Assembly (NCBI RefSeq): GCF_000014225.1
Contig: NC_008228.1
Coordinates: forward strand, 4,092,001 to 4,156,000
Direction: 5' to 3'
Length of the DNA stretch: 64,000 bases
Origin: Paraglaciecola sp. T6c
GTDB taxonomy: Bacteria > Pseudomonadota > Gammaproteobacteria > Enterobacterales > Alteromonadaceae
The position numbers and the translations under genes are program-made. This document shows positions 9,210 to 19,790 of this stretch, piece after piece. Within the stretch, counting starts at the first letter, position 1; every line of letters starts with the position of its first letter. The notes beneath the pieces are model-generated. The model searched no databases. It saw only the letters and a program-made list of their open reading frames with translations, and was not told the origin of the DNA.

Positions 9210-11234
9210 ATGAAATTGACTGTAGCACTGCGCGTTGTAGGTGGGTTTGCCATTATTACTTCGCTGCTTATCGTCATGGGAATATTTTCACTCGCTACCT
9301 TAGATGATATAGATGACGCTACCGAAGACGTAAGTAATCTCGCTTTTCCGACGGTCAGCGGCAGTAGTCAACTCAAAGTGTCATTCTTAAACATGGGGCG
9401 CCTAACGGCAGAAGCCTACTACGGTGACGGTTTAGACAGCCTTGATGAAAAAAGCGAAGCCTTTAACAATAGCCAAAGCAACTTTGAAAACGAATTCAAC
9501 ACACTTAAGCAGGTAGTCAGCCAAGAGTCTGACTTAAAAGCCTCTTTAGCAGAAGTGGATGGCATTTACGAAGACTATAAGGTCAATGTCTTAAAGCTGT
9601 TTGATAGCCGTAAAGCTGACCTTGCTATGCGCGATACACTGCGTGGTCAAATTGGCGATATTGAAGATAACGCCGATGACACATCCTCATTGATCTTAGA
9701 TTTCTCTGACCTTGACGAAGTTCAAAATAATGCCCAACTTGCCAAGGCTTCAGAATTAGCCAATCGCCTTGAAACCAATTTAATGTCACTTATCACAGTG
9801 AGCTCAGAATATATTAAAACCCAAAATTTGGTTAGGGCTGACACCCTAGGCAACGAGGTAGAACTGGTTGTAAACCAAATTCGTGAATCTTTGAGTGGCA
9901 TTCAAAACGCAGCGGGTGGCAACGACCCTAGTGGTACCCTGTCCGAAATCTATCAGTTGACGGGGTCAGTCCTAGACTTGGTAAGCTCGTCAACGGGTGT
10001 GCTACAAAACCAAGTAAAGAAGATCAACAAACAGAATGAAGCCACTGCCGCTTACAGGGCCTCAGATGCCAACATCGAGTTAGCCATTACCAAACTTAAT
10101 ACTCTGTCTAAACTTGCCGATGATAAAGCATCGATAGCCAATGAATCGGTCAAAAGCTCAATTAGCTCTGGCAATCTACGAACCACATTTATTGTTATTA
10201 TCTCGGTCTTAATTGCCAGCGTAATTGCCTTCTTTGGTGTGCGAGCTATTATCAAGCCGCTTAACAGAGTTAATGAGATGCTGAACATTGTTTCATCAGG
10301 GGATCTTACTCAACGTTTAGACGACTCTTCCGATGATGAATTTGGCACTTTGGCGAAAAACTGTAATAACTTGGTTGACAGCTTAAAGTCATTGATTTCA
10401 GGTATAGGCTCTCGCTCTGCTCAGTTAGCTGCCGCATCAGAAGAGACCTCTGCGGTGACCATGCAAACCACCACATCGATTCAAGAGCAGAAATCACAGA
10501 TCGCGCAAGTTGCTACCGCAACAACAGAAATGCACAGTACGTCCTTGGTTGTCAGTCAAAGCGCTGAAGATACATTGCGTCAAATTCAACATGCTGATGA
10601 AGAAGCCGAGAAGGTTAAAGCTATCTCGGAAGAAAACATTCGCACCATTGAAGTGCTCGCCCGTGACGTTGAAGAAGCGGCCGAGGTTATTAATAAGCTT
10701 CATCAAGACAGTGCCAGCATCGGCGGTATTTTGGATGTTATTCGTGGCGTGGCTGACCAAACTAACTTACTCGCATTAAACGCGGCCATTGAAGCGGCGC
10801 GCGCAGGTGAGCATGGTAGAGGCTTTGCCGTAGTAGCAGATGAAGTACGTACCCTTGCCAGTCGCACACAAAAATCGACTCAAGAAATTAACTCGATGAT
10901 TGAAGTGCTTCAAGCGGGTGCTGAAAAAGCCGTAGCAGTAATGAACCAAGGCAAAGAGCAAACAACCGTTTGTGTTGAGAAAACCGAAGCCTCAACCAAA
11001 GCCTTGCAGCTCATTTCTGATGCCGTTCATAAAGCGTACGATGTTAGTTCGCAAATCGCTCAAGCAGCGAAAGAACAAAATGTGGTGTCGCAAGAAATCA
11101 GCGAGAAGCTAGAGAATATCGTGAATATCGCCGAAGAAACCTCTGTAGGCGCGCATCAAACGTCTGAATCAAGTCACGAGGTGGCCAAGCTTGCTGAAGA
11201 GCTACAAAGTTCTGTACAGCAGTTTAAGGTCTAA
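9210..11234 (+). CDS. Methyl-accepting chemotaxis protein
   Basis: A 674-residue transmembrane chemoreceptor. The start at 9210 is preferred over an upstream ATG at 9141 because it is preceded by GGAGAG and puts the first transmembrane helix (about residues 9-32) at the N-terminus. The order is TM1, a roughly 290-residue helical periplasmic sensor, TM2 near 325-348, a HAMP domain, and a long cytoplasmic signalling coiled coil. The tip motif for CheA/CheW contact, with [19 protein letters not shown] and [10 protein letters not shown], is intact. The C-terminus (QQFKV) lacks a CheR-tethering pentapeptide. The ligand cannot be read from the sequence. A single gene, probably FliA-dependent. Confidence 0.93.
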   Translation: MKLTVALRVVGGFAIITSLLIVMGIFSLATLDDIDDATEDVSNLAFPTVSGSSQLKVSFLNMGRLTAEAYYGDGLDSLDEKSEAFNNSQSNFENEFNTLKQVVSQESDLKASLAEVDGIYEDYKVNVLKLFDSRKADLAMRDTLRGQIGDIEDNADDTSSLILDFSDLDEVQNNAQLAKASELANRLETNLMSLITVSSEYIKTQNLVRADTLGNEVELVVNQIRESLSGIQNAAGGNDPSGTLSEIYQLTGSVLDLVSSSTGVLQNQVKKINKQNEATAAYRASDANIELAITKLNTLSKLADDKASIANESVKSSISSGNLRTTFIVIISVLIASVIAFFGVRAIIKPLNRVNEMLNIVSSGDLTQRLDDSSDDEFGTLAKNCNNLVDSLKSLISGIGSRSAQLAAASEETSAVTMQTTTSIQEQKSQIAQVATATTEMHSTSLVVSQSAEDTLRQIQHADEEAEKVKAISEENIRTIEVLARDVEEAAEVINKLHQDSASIGGILDVIRGVADQTNLLALNAAIEAARAGEHGRGFAVVADEVRTLASRTQKSTQEINSMIEVLQAGAEKAVAVMNQGKEQTTVCVEKTEASTKALQLISDAVHKAYDVSSQIAQAAKEQNVVSQEISEKLENIVNIAEETSVGAHQTSESSHEVAKLAEELQSSVQQFKV

Positions 11235-11265
11235 TTAGCCTATATTGCGCTTACTTGTAGCGCAC

Positions 11266-11299
11266 AAAAAAACCGCTACTTTTCGATAGCGGTTTTTTT
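11266..11299. terminator. Bidirectional Rho-independent terminator between the MCP gene and lysC
   Basis: An 8-bp perfect GC-rich stem, AACCGCTA paired with TAGCGGTT (11271-11278 with 11287-11294), is flanked by an A-run on the left and a T-run on the right. It can therefore stop transcripts of the rightward chemoreceptor and the leftward lysC, whose stop codons lie on either side. Confidence 0.9.
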
Positions 11300-11317
11300 A
11301 TGACTAAAATGCGTTAA

Positions 11318-12676
11318 TTATTCAGCTTCAAACAAGCTCTTATGCAGGGCTTTCACCACATTTGAACTGTCCTTTTCGCTCACTAACATAGACATATTAT
11401 GCACGTTGGCACCGAAACAAATCATTCTCAGGTTAAAGTCAGACACGGCAGCGAAAATACGGCTCGATACACCAGCTGCACTGTGCATGTTATTGCCTAC
11501 CACAGTCACCAAATCAAAATGCTCTTCAAGCTCAACTTCACAAATTTGGCTAAGCTCTTCGATCGTCTCACGGTTCAAACGCTGCAATACTGAATTAGGC
11601 GGGTTATCCAGAGTGAACGAGACACAAATTTCAGATGTCGTCACCAAATCAACACTTAAGTTGTGCTTGGCGATAATGGTAAATACATTCTGCAAGAACC
11701 CCTGAGCGTACATCATCTTAGGCGTTTTCACTGTCACCATAACTTGGTCTTTACGGCGAGTAATAGCGCGGTAAGAAGGTTCATGTTCACAATCACGAAC
11801 AATCCAAGTACCGCCTTTTTCAGGCTCCTTACTTGAGCCAACAAATACCTTTATATTTTGACGAAGCGCCGGCTCCATGGTCGCTGGGTGTAACACCTTA
11901 GCACCAAATGTAGCCATTTCTGCGGCTTCTTCAAAGCTTAGCTCAGGCAAAGGTCTTGCTGCATCAGTAATGCGCGGGTCCGTGGTATAAACACCAATCA
12001 CATCCGTCCAGATTTCACAGCTTTGTGCGCCTAAGGCTTCAGCTAATAAAGCAGCAGTAAAGTCAGAGCCTCCACGTCCAAGGGTAGTGGTATTGCCTGC
12101 TTCGTCAGAGCCAATAAACCCTTGGGTAACCAGAACGGTTTTAGCTATTTCAGGTGCCATTAGCTTTGCCGCGCGCTGCTTTATGCCATCTAGTTGCGGA
12201 GCCGCCTGACCAAACTCGCTGTCGGTCAGAAGGACATTACGCACATCAAAATTATCCGCTGGTAGACCTTGCTGCGTCAATACCTCGGAAAACAGCAGCG
12301 ATGCCATGCGTTCACCGTGCGACAGCAAGCTGTCTTTTAGATCAGGACGGTGGAGTATTTCTTCATGAAACGCCAATTGTTTCAATGACTCAAGTAACTC
12401 CAACAACTTATCGGCCACCAAAGTCGGCGCGCCTAAGTCATTTAATATAGCGAATTCAATGGCTTGTATTTGCTCAATGTAAGCCGAAATTTCATCTTTG
12501 GTCAGAGCCTTGTGTGCCAGCTCTACCAGAATGTTGGTTACCCCAGCTGATGCACTTACCACCACCACTTTAGTAGCAGGGTTGCCTTTTACCACCTTGG
12601 CGCAATTAAGCATGGTGGCGTAGGTTGCGACACTAGTTCCGCCAAATTTAGCTACGTTTATCGAAGAGTCACTCAA
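11318..12676 (-). CDS. lysC: Aspartate kinase, LysC (AK III) type
   Basis: A 452-residue monofunctional aspartokinase catalysing the first step of lysine, threonine and methionine synthesis. The kinase motif KFGGTSVA starts at residue 10, and GRGGSDFTAALLAEALGA binds the substrate aspartate. Two C-terminal ACT domains (about 300-450) carry the feedback site. Length and sequence fit the lysine-sensitive AK III class rather than the fused AK-homoserine dehydrogenases. I looked for a lysine riboswitch in the 240 bp upstream and did not find its core. It is a single gene, convergent with the chemoreceptor. Confidence 0.92.
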   Translation of the reverse strand: MSDSSINVAKFGGTSVATYATMLNCAKVVKGNPATKVVVVSASAGVTNILVELAHKALTKDEISAYIEQIQAIEFAILNDLGAPTLVADKLLELLESLKQLAFHEEILHRPDLKDSLLSHGERMASLLFSEVLTQQGLPADNFDVRNVLLTDSEFGQAAPQLDGIKQRAAKLMAPEIAKTVLVTQGFIGSDEAGNTTTLGRGGSDFTAALLAEALGAQSCEIWTDVIGVYTTDPRITDAARPLPELSFEEAAEMATFGAKVLHPATMEPALRQNIKVFVGSSKEPEKGGTWIVRDCEHEPSYRAITRRKDQVMVTVKTPKMMYAQGFLQNVFTIIAKHNLSVDLVTTSEICVSFTLDNPPNSVLQRLNRETIEELSQICEVELEEHFDLVTVVGNNMHSAAGVSSRIFAAVSDFNLRMICFGANVHNMSMLVSEKDSSNVVKALHKSLFEAE

Positions 12677-12914
12677 AGTTTTTCCTAATTAGAATATGTA
12701 CAAAAAAGATGCCATAAATTACCAGCTTTTTAGCGCAGATAAAGCACATTTTGCCTCTTTCTGTACACTTTTTGGAATAGCCTATGCGATAGTGATACTG
12801 GGCGTACTATTTGAGTATTTCAAAGGACGTCTCGCCCTCTATCATTTAATAATAAAAATCGCCAAATCCAGTCAAATTAATGGTGAAAATACAGTCAGTT
12901 AAGGAAACATAGAC

Positions 12915-14477
12915 ATGCTCCGATGCAAAACCATCAGCAGTTCATTAACGAGCGGGGTCATCATTGCTTTGCTCGCAACCAATAGTTTTGCTGCACGAGC
13001 CAGTGAAACCATCGCTAGGCCGTTACATGAACTCACCCTCAATGAAACACAAACATTATTGCGTAACAACACCATCACCGTCACCCAATTGAGTGATTAC
13101 TATTTACAGCGAATCGAGAAATTCGACGATAACGGCCCGACACTCAATGCCATCGTCACGCTTAATCAGCAGCTCGCTGAACAGGTGGCAGCGTTAGATA
13201 TGAAACTTAAGAGTGACGCGCCAATGGGCATACTATTCGGCGCCATGGTGCTACTCAAAGACAATATTGACGCCACAGGTATGCCAAACACTGCAGGGTC
13301 TTGGCTGATGCGAGAACACGTCCCTAGTAAAGACGCCTACTTGGTTGAAAAGTTAAAAGCACAGGACGCGATTATTCTGGGTAAAACCAATTTGTCTGAA
13401 TGGGCAAACTTTCGCTCCACTATGTCATCAAGCGGCTGGAGTAGTTTGCACGGGCAAACCCTCAACCCTCATGATGTAACGCGCTCTCCGTGTGGCTCTA
13501 GTTCAGGATCAGGTGTGGCTGTCGCCGCAGATTTTACGTTATTAGCGGTAGGTACAGAAACAGATGGCTCCGTTACCTGCCCTGCTGCTGTTAACGGTAT
13601 TGTGGGCATCAAACCCACACTAGGCCTTATTAGCCGCAGCGGCATCATTCCCATCGCCCACTCACAAGACACAGCAGGCCCAATGGCACGCTCGGTTGCT
13701 GATGCGGTCGTTATGCTTGAAGCCATGATGGGTGAAGACAAGAACGATGCGAGCAGCATTGCCCCTGTACGCTTAGTTGAGCATTTAAAAGCCGACGGAC
13801 TTAAAGGCAAGCGGATAGGCGTAGTGCGCAACATGATGGGCTATCATCCACAACTTGACGACGTCTTTGAAGCTCAGTTATCTATATTAGAAAAAGCGGG
13901 CGCTATCATCATAGACAATGCCGATATCGACGATAAAGGCAGCTGGAATGAAGACGAGTACAGCGTGTTGCTGGCTGAGTTTAAAGCGGATTTAAATCAC
14001 TATTTAACAAAGAGCAATGCACCAATAAAAAGCTTACAAGAAGCGATAGACAAAAATGAAGAAGCAAAAGAGCGCACTATGCCTATCTTTGGACAGGAGA
14101 TATTCATTAGCGCCCAAGAAGCGCCTGAGTTAACGGATAAACGCTACCTCGATGCGTTACACAGCGCTAAACAAAAAGCAGGCAAAGACGGCATAGATGC
14201 CACACTCGCAAAATACAATGTAGATCTACTGATTGCTCCCACAACGGCACCTGCGTGGAAAATAGACCATATCGATGGTGATCACTTTCTTGGCTCAGCC
14301 AGCGGCGCGGCGGCAGTCGCCGGCTACCCGCACATTACTGTTCCAATGGGAGAAGTGTACGGCATGCCTGTTAATATGAGCTTTATTGGTGGAGCAAAGA
14401 GTGAAGGTTTGCTGATTGAGGCGGCTTATGGGTTTGAGCAAGCAACTCATGCGCGTATCACTCCGCTGTTGTTTTAG
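12915..14477 (+). CDS. Secreted amidase-signature-family hydrolase
   Basis: A 520-residue amidase-signature enzyme with an N-terminal signal peptide (about residues 1-27, ATNSFAARA). The Ser-cisSer-Lys catalytic triad can be placed: Lys115 in LLKDNID, the cis-serine in CGSSSGSG (around 197), and the nucleophile in TETDGSVTCPA (Ser219). It resembles GatA in fold, but export rules out a tRNA amidotransferase role. Relatives hydrolyse peptide or carboxylic amides in the periplasm. The exact substrate is unknown. The gene stands alone between lysC and the DUF192 gene. Confidence 0.88.
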   Translation: MLRCKTISSSLTSGVIIALLATNSFAARASETIARPLHELTLNETQTLLRNNTITVTQLSDYYLQRIEKFDDNGPTLNAIVTLNQQLAEQVAALDMKLKSDAPMGILFGAMVLLKDNIDATGMPNTAGSWLMREHVPSKDAYLVEKLKAQDAIILGKTNLSEWANFRSTMSSSGWSSLHGQTLNPHDVTRSPCGSSSGSGVAVAADFTLLAVGTETDGSVTCPAAVNGIVGIKPTLGLISRSGIIPIAHSQDTAGPMARSVADAVVMLEAMMGEDKNDASSIAPVRLVEHLKADGLKGKRIGVVRNMMGYHPQLDDVFEAQLSILEKAGAIIIDNADIDDKGSWNEDEYSVLLAEFKADLNHYLTKSNAPIKSLQEAIDKNEEAKERTMPIFGQEIFISAQEAPELTDKRYLDALHSAKQKAGKDGIDATLAKYNVDLLIAPTTAPAWKIDHIDGDHFLGSASGAAAVAGYPHITVPMGEVYGMPVNMSFIGGAKSEGLLIEAAYGFEQATHARITPLLF

Positions 14478-14592
14478 CGTATTAGACGAGCAAATATTGA
14501 CTGTAATACCAGTGCCCATCGGCATTGAAGCACACCAAAGTGAACTTGATAAGAGCGGCTAAAATGCCGTCTTTATCACCCAATTCAATTGG

Positions 14593-15057
14593 TTAGTCTT
14601 TTATCACTAGTGTGTCGCCTACTTTTACACCGTTTTTAGCAAACCAGCCTTGATTCATCTCAAGTGCGTAAAGTACCGCTTGAGATGCCCCAACTGAGGT
14701 TAAGTCGTGGGGTTGCATCGGTTTAATATCGGTGATCACACCGTCACTGGTGATAAAGGCAACATCAAGCGCTAAAAATGTGTTCTGCATCCACATACTG
14801 GCTTTTTTGGCGCCTGAGAACTTGAACAACATTCCACATTGGCTACACAGCGTTTTACGAAACATTAAGCCTTTTGCTCTTTGCTCAAAGGTATATGCAT
14901 ATTCCACCTCAAGAGGCTGCTTACCAATAGTAATGCTAACCAAAGGTAACGTCTGATATGACTCGTTTTCTTGGGCACTTGCCCCTAGCATCACACTTAA
15001 ACTAAAAAAGCCTGCAAGCAAAACAGACGTGAACAAGCGAAGGGGTTTAATCAACAT
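14593..15057 (-). CDS. Exported DUF192 family protein
   Basis: A 154-residue protein with a signal peptide (about 1-28, LGASAQ) followed by one DUF192 domain. Family markers include RAKGLMFRKTL, MLFKFSGAKKASMWMQNT, LDVAFI and YALEMNQGWFAKNGV. DUF192 is a small beta-barrel fold found in many secreted bacterial proteins, with no established biochemical function. It is monocistronic and convergent with the amidase. The 115 bp between the two stops contain an imperfect GATAA...TTATC stem-loop (about 14548-14577) that may act as a weak terminator. Confidence 0.85.
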   Translation of the reverse strand: MLIKPLRLFTSVLLAGFFSLSVMLGASAQENESYQTLPLVSITIGKQPLEVEYAYTFEQRAKGLMFRKTLCSQCGMLFKFSGAKKASMWMQNTFLALDVAFITSDGVITDIKPMQPHDLTSVGASQAVLYALEMNQGWFAKNGVKVGDTLVIKD

Positions 15058-15258
15058 GTGTATTCCAATAATTTAGATAAAACTCTCGAAGCCAGCTGGC
15101 ACGTAGCGTGTGAGCAATAACGGAGTTTTATTATTAATTCGGTTAAAACAAACTTAAAAACAATGGGTTAGTTTATTTATCAGACTAAAGTCTACTTTAC
15201 CGGAAAACAGAAAGGAATAGCTCGAGGACACAGATTGTAGCAAATACGGGTTTAGCAA

Positions 15259-15295
15259 TAAAAAAAGCCGAACTAGGCATTCACCTGTTCGGCTT
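15259..15295 (-). terminator. Rho-independent terminator of acnB
   Basis: AAGCCGAAC (15265-15273) pairs with GTTCGGCTT (15287-15295). Read on the minus strand, the stem is followed by a run of T from the A-tract at 15259-15266. It sits about 40 bp beyond the acnB stop codon. Confidence 0.88.
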
Positions 15296-15333
15296 ACAGT
15301 ATTTTATTCTGATTTAGTTATATAAATCAGTGA

Positions 15334-17946
15334 TTAAGCAATGTTAAGAGCAGGAATAATCTTCTCTTTCGCAGCAGCTTCTGCTTGCTTGAACTCATCG
15401 ATACGGTCGAAGTTCAAGTAACGGAAAACATCACCAGACATAGACTCGATCTTGTTCGCATACTCCATGTACTCAGCTGTAGTAGGGATACGACCAACAA
15501 TCGCACCAACAGCCGCAAGTTCAGCAGAACACAAGTAAACATCAGCACCATCACCTAAACGGTTAGGGAAGTTACGAGTAGAAGTAGACAATACTGTTGA
15601 GTTAGCTAATACGCGTGCTTGGTTACCCATACACAATGAACAACCAGGCATTTCAGTACGCACACCCACACGACCGTAGATGTTGTAGTAGCCTTCTTCC
15701 ATCAATACGGCTTTGTCCATCTTAGTCGGTGGAGAGATCCACAAACGCGTTGGCAAGGTCTTGTTGTATTGCTCAAGTAGTTTACCTGCAGCACGGAAGT
15801 GACCAATATTCGTCATACAAGAACCGATGAACACTTCATCAATTTTCTCGCCAGCAACGTCAGACAAAGTTTTCGCATCATCTGGATCGTTCGGGCAACA
15901 AAGAATAGGTTCGTTGATATCATCAAGGTCAATCTCAATGGTTTCAACGTACTCAGCGTCTTTATCCGCTTGCATTAGCTCTGGGTTAGCCAACCACTCT
16001 TCCATTTTACGAGCACGACGCTCAAGCGTACGAGGGTCGCCGTAACCTTCGTTGATCATCCAACGTAACATAGTGATGTTAGACGTTAGGTACTCTGCGA
16101 TAGACGCTTCAGACAACTTAATAGTACAACCTGCTGCTGAACGCTCTGCAGAGGCATCTGACAATTCAAACGCTTGCTCAACGGTCAAATCGTTCAAACC
16201 TTCTATTTCAAGAATACGACCAGAGAAAGCATTGACTTTACCTTTCTTAGCTACAGTCAAAAGACCTTGCTTGATACCGTACAATGGAATGGCATGCACC
16301 AAATCACGCAACGTGATACCTGGCTTCATTTTACCTTTAAAGCGCACCAATACCGACTCAGGCATATCAAGCGGCATTACGCCTGTTGCAGCTGCGAATG
16401 CAACCAAACCAGAGCCTGCAGGGAATGAAATACCCATTGGGAAACGCGTATGAGAATCACCACCAGTACCCACGGTATCAGGCAATAACATGCGGTTTAA
16501 CCAAGAGTGGATAATACCGTCACCTGGGCGAAGTGAGACACCGCCACGGTTCATAATGAAATCAGGCAATGTATGCTGAGTATCAATATCAACTGGTTTA
16601 GGGTACGCCGCTGTGTGACAGAACGACTGCATGGTTAAATCTGCAGAGAAACCTAAACAGGCTAGATCTTTAAGCTCATCACGGGTCATTGGTCCAGTGG
16701 TATCTTGTGAACCCACAGTAGTCATTTTAGGCTCGCAGTAAGTGCCTGGGCGAATACCCTCAACACCACATGCTTTACCCACCATCTTCTGAGCTAAGGT
16801 ATACCCTTTGCCAGTATCAGCGGGTTGGTCTGGCTTACGGAACAAGTCAGAAGCACCAAGGCCTAAAGACTCGCGCGCTTTTTCGGTCAAACCACGACCA
16901 ATGATTAAGTTAATACGGCCACCAGCGCGTACTTCGTCTAGCAATACGTCAGACTTATACTCATATTTAGCCAGTTCAGCGCCTGTTTCAGCGTTAGTAA
17001 TACGACCTTCAAGTGGGAAGATGTCAATCACGTCGCCCATGTTCATATTGTCTACGTCAGCTTCAAATACTAACGCACCAGCATCTTCCATGGTGTTGTA
17101 GAAAATTGGCGCAACTTTGCCGCCGATACATACACCGCCGCCACGTTTGTTTGGTACGCCAGGTAAGTCTTCACCGAAGAACCAAAGGACTGAATTAGTC
17201 GCTGACTTACGTGATGAACCGGTACCTACAACGTCACCCACGAACGCAACAGGGTGACCTTTTGCTTTAATTTCGTCGATTTGCTTAAGTGGTCCAATTT
17301 CTCCATGTACTTCAGGCGTTAAGCCGTCACGGGTCATCTTATACGCTGCACGTGCGTGCAATGGAATATCAGGACGTGACCATGCATCAGGTGCAGGTGA
17401 TAAATCATCGGTGTTTGTTTCACCGGTCACTTTGAATACTGAGTAAGTGATTTTCTCAGGCATTTCAGGGCGTGAAGTGAACCACTCGGCGTCAGCCCAA
17501 GATTGTAATACGTCTTTGGCGAATGCGTTTCCTGCGCGGGCTTTTTCTTCCACGTCATGGAAAGCATCAAACATCAGCAAAGTGTGCTTCAATTCTTCAG
17601 CAGCAAGCTCAGCCAAATCATTGTTATCAAGTGCATCAACTAGCGTCACGATGTTGTAACCACCGTGCATGTTACCCAACAATTGGATAGCAGCGTCTTT
17701 GCTGATCAAAGGAGATGATGCTTCACCGATAACGATAGCATTTAAGAAACCAGCTTTAACATAAGCCGCTTCATCTACGCCCGGTGGAACACGCTCTGAT
17801 AACAACTCAAGTAAAAAGTCACCCTCGCCTGCAGGCGGCGCTTTTAATAACTCAACCAAACCAGCAACTTGCTCGGCATTTAATGGTTTAGGTGGGATAC
17901 CTTCGGCAGAACGTTCTTCAACATGTTTACGATATGCTTCTAACAC
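15334..17946 (-). CDS. acnB: Aconitate hydratase B
   Basis: An 870-residue aconitase B interconverting citrate and isocitrate in the TCA cycle, and probably also handling 2-methylisocitrate. The domain order is that of AcnB: the N-terminal HEAT-like domain, then the swivel domain, then the catalytic core. The [4Fe-4S] ligands are visible in GSCMTNIGH and in CSLCMGNQ, and the NRGGVSL and GGDSHTRFP motifs are present. The start is GTG at 17946, with AGAGG about 10 nt upstream. Like other AcnBs it may bind its own mRNA when the cluster is lost (family knowledge). It has its own terminator and a palindrome upstream that may be an operator. Confidence 0.97.
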   Translation of the reverse strand: MLEAYRKHVEERSAEGIPPKPLNAEQVAGLVELLKAPPAGEGDFLLELLSERVPPGVDEAAYVKAGFLNAIVIGEASSPLISKDAAIQLLGNMHGGYNIVTLVDALDNNDLAELAAEELKHTLLMFDAFHDVEEKARAGNAFAKDVLQSWADAEWFTSRPEMPEKITYSVFKVTGETNTDDLSPAPDAWSRPDIPLHARAAYKMTRDGLTPEVHGEIGPLKQIDEIKAKGHPVAFVGDVVGTGSSRKSATNSVLWFFGEDLPGVPNKRGGGVCIGGKVAPIFYNTMEDAGALVFEADVDNMNMGDVIDIFPLEGRITNAETGAELAKYEYKSDVLLDEVRAGGRINLIIGRGLTEKARESLGLGASDLFRKPDQPADTGKGYTLAQKMVGKACGVEGIRPGTYCEPKMTTVGSQDTTGPMTRDELKDLACLGFSADLTMQSFCHTAAYPKPVDIDTQHTLPDFIMNRGGVSLRPGDGIIHSWLNRMLLPDTVGTGGDSHTRFPMGISFPAGSGLVAFAAATGVMPLDMPESVLVRFKGKMKPGITLRDLVHAIPLYGIKQGLLTVAKKGKVNAFSGRILEIEGLNDLTVEQAFELSDASAERSAAGCTIKLSEASIAEYLTSNITMLRWMINEGYGDPRTLERRARKMEEWLANPELMQADKDAEYVETIEIDLDDINEPILCCPNDPDDAKTLSDVAGEKIDEVFIGSCMTNIGHFRAAGKLLEQYNKTLPTRLWISPPTKMDKAVLMEEGYYNIYGRVGVRTEMPGCSLCMGNQARVLANSTVLSTSTRNFPNRLGDGADVYLCSAELAAVGAIVGRIPTTAEYMEYANKIESMSGDVFRYLNFDRIDEFKQAEAAAKEKIIPALNIA

Positions 17947-18013
17947 AATTAGGACCTCTTGGTTGACTCAAAGAACACCGGACGTTCTTGAGTATGTCTA
18001 TAAAACCGAGCAA

Positions 18014-18028
18014 GTATAAGGCTTATAC
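18014..18028. promoter_or_regulatory. 15-bp palindrome upstream of acnB
   Basis: GTATAAG-G-CTTATAC is a perfect dyad about 70 bp upstream of the acnB start. A related half-site arrangement, ATAGCC-N7-GGCTAT, lies about 40 bp further out near 18057-18075. The 420-bp gap between acnB and the next gene holds no other recognisable feature. The symmetry suggests a dimeric repressor or activator site; which protein binds it cannot be said. Confidence 0.35.
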
Positions 18029-18366
18029 AGCCAAAATAAAAATAACCTGTATGTTTATAGCCTTATACTGGCTATTCCCTACAAAAATAGGGGTTAATAG
18101 GATGTTAAGTGACGCGATAATCGTTTTTTATGACGTTAAAATACCCTTTTCATTATTTATGTTTTTATCTAGGGGCAAGTCTACTGTCACAGAATACACT
18201 TTGTACTTCCCTATAACTTACGGAGCATCAATTGCACTTCAATGACAAGCTCGCTTCATAATTAGGTTGATAAATACACCCAAATAACGAATCACAATTT
18301 AACCTAACAATATCATCATGCTATATCTTGTTGAAATGTTTATCCTTTACATATCAGGGAGATATT

Positions 18367-19443
18367 ATGAAATTGGTTAAATTTGCCCTACTCGCTATTT
18401 TTGCCCTTAGCGCGTATTTACTGCTATGGCCTGTCGCTATTGATCCAGTCGCTTGGCAAGCGCCCACAGCCACAGGGTATGTTGGCCCATGGGCATCAAA
18501 CAATGCATTAGCCGACTTAGATCTATTGTCGTTAGGTGACCATCATGGGCCTGAAGATTTTGCCCTTCGAGATGATGGTGTTATCGCCACAGCTACCCAT
18601 TCGGGAGATATCATGCTGCTGGCACCCAACACCAACGAATTTAAAACTTGGGTCAATACAGGCGGTCGCCCACTAGGAATCGAGTATGACCTACAAGGGA
18701 ATCTATTGGTTGCCGACGCGATGAAAGGATTAATATCCATAACCCCCAATGGTGATATCAGCCTTGTCACAAATCAGGTAGACGATACCGATATTGTATA
18801 CGCGGACGATGTAGACATCGCACAAAATGGTATGGTCTATTTCAGCGATGCCACAAACAAGTTTTCTGCCTCGCAATTCGGCGGCACATTACCCGCAAGT
18901 CTGCTGGAAATAATGGAACACAAAGGCAATGGACGCCTCTTGCAATACAATCCAGCCACTGCCGAAACTAGGGTATTACTGGAAGGCTTAACCTTTGCCA
19001 ATGGTGTCGCGGTGAGTCACGATCAACGCTCGGTGCTAATCAATGAAACCGGCAGTTACCGTGTATTACGCTATTGGCTGAAAGGCCCAAAGGCCGGCAA
19101 AGTTGAGACCCTTATTGATAACCTACCGGGATTCCCTGATAACATCGCCCGCTCTCCTAGCGGTGGATATTGGCTCGGGTTTGCCTCCCCTCGCGCCAAA
19201 AGCATAGATGACTTATCTGAATCACCCTTTCTAAGAAAAATGATTCAACGTCTGCCCAGCTTTTTGCAACCAGCAGGCAAAGATTATGGCCATGTCATTA
19301 AAATTGCCGAAAATGGTGAGGTACTGATGAACTTACAAGACCCTAGTGGTGCGTATCCCTTTACTACTGGCGTGCTAGAAACGGCTGACGCTTTATATAT
19401 CAGTAGCCTTACGGCTGATGCAGTCGGTAGAAGGTCGATTTAA
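18367..19443 (+). CDS. SMP-30/gluconolactonase-like (strictosidine synthase-like) beta-propeller protein
   Basis: A 358-residue protein. The ATG at 18367 is preferred to 18328 because AGGGAG precedes it and the protein then begins with a hydrophobic segment (about residues 5-22) that is a signal peptide or membrane anchor. The rest is a six-bladed propeller with the strictosidine-synthase-like signature: YADDVDIAQNGMVYFSDAT, LTFANGVAVS, and LPGFPDNIARSPSGGYWLGF. Related enzymes are calcium-dependent lactonases or phosphotriesterase-like hydrolases. The substrate is unknown. Its last 35 bp overlap a frameshifted leftward gene. Confidence 0.8.
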   Translation: MKLVKFALLAIFALSAYLLLWPVAIDPVAWQAPTATGYVGPWASNNALADLDLLSLGDHHGPEDFALRDDGVIATATHSGDIMLLAPNTNEFKTWVNTGGRPLGIEYDLQGNLLVADAMKGLISITPNGDISLVTNQVDDTDIVYADDVDIAQNGMVYFSDATNKFSASQFGGTLPASLLEIMEHKGNGRLLQYNPATAETRVLLEGLTFANGVAVSHDQRSVLINETGSYRVLRYWLKGPKAGKVETLIDNLPGFPDNIARSPSGGYWLGFASPRAKSIDDLSESPFLRKMIQRLPSFLQPAGKDYGHVIKIAENGEVLMNLQDPSGAYPFTTGVLETADALYISSLTADAVGRRSI

Positions 19444-19712
19444 GGAAGGTAACCTGTTGATTTGGATATTCGTTGTTAATAAACGCATCCCAGTCTGCAA
19501 AGGTGACAGAAATTGGGTTCTGGGTTTTAGCTTTTTGCGGAGCCCTCAACCCAATCAGATGACGTGAGTAGTTGGGTCGGTGTAAGCCAACACCGGCCTC
19601 TGTAAAAATTTCTCTTGTCTCTAAAATTTTGTCAGGCTTAAAGTATGATAAAAACCCTCCCCTTTGATCGTTAAATCGAAACCGTCACAACTGGCGTGGC
19701 TTTGCGAGACAT
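19409..19712 (-). pseudogene. Small frameshifted gene, unknown function
   Basis: A leftward ATG at 19712 (protein MSRKATPVVTVSI) hits a stop after 13 codons. Another frame is then open to 19409 and reads like a real protein (KPDKILETREIFTEAGVG, ADWDAFINNEYPNQQVTFL). Deleting one T from the ATTTAAC run near 19673 joins the two into a single 100-residue reading frame. The gene overlaps the end of the SMP-30-like gene tail to tail. I do not recognise the family. It is either a decayed gene or a sequencing error in a T run. Confidence 0.4.
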
Positions 19713-19790
19713 TTGAGCTCTCAGGAGCTGTGGCACGGCATTAGCATTTCTTCATTCACAATATTGAGCTTAAAAGATGAAGGAAAAATT

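Noticed and set aside
12677-12914. Lysine riboswitch upstream of lysC, and a 68-codon rightward frame at 12696-12902
   Set aside because: The conserved lysine-riboswitch core is absent on the minus strand. The small frame has no ribosome-binding site or recognisable sequence.
17988-18245. 85-codon rightward frame upstream of the SMP-30-like gene
   Set aside because: No ribosome-binding site, no homology recognised, and it overlies the acnB control region with its dyads.
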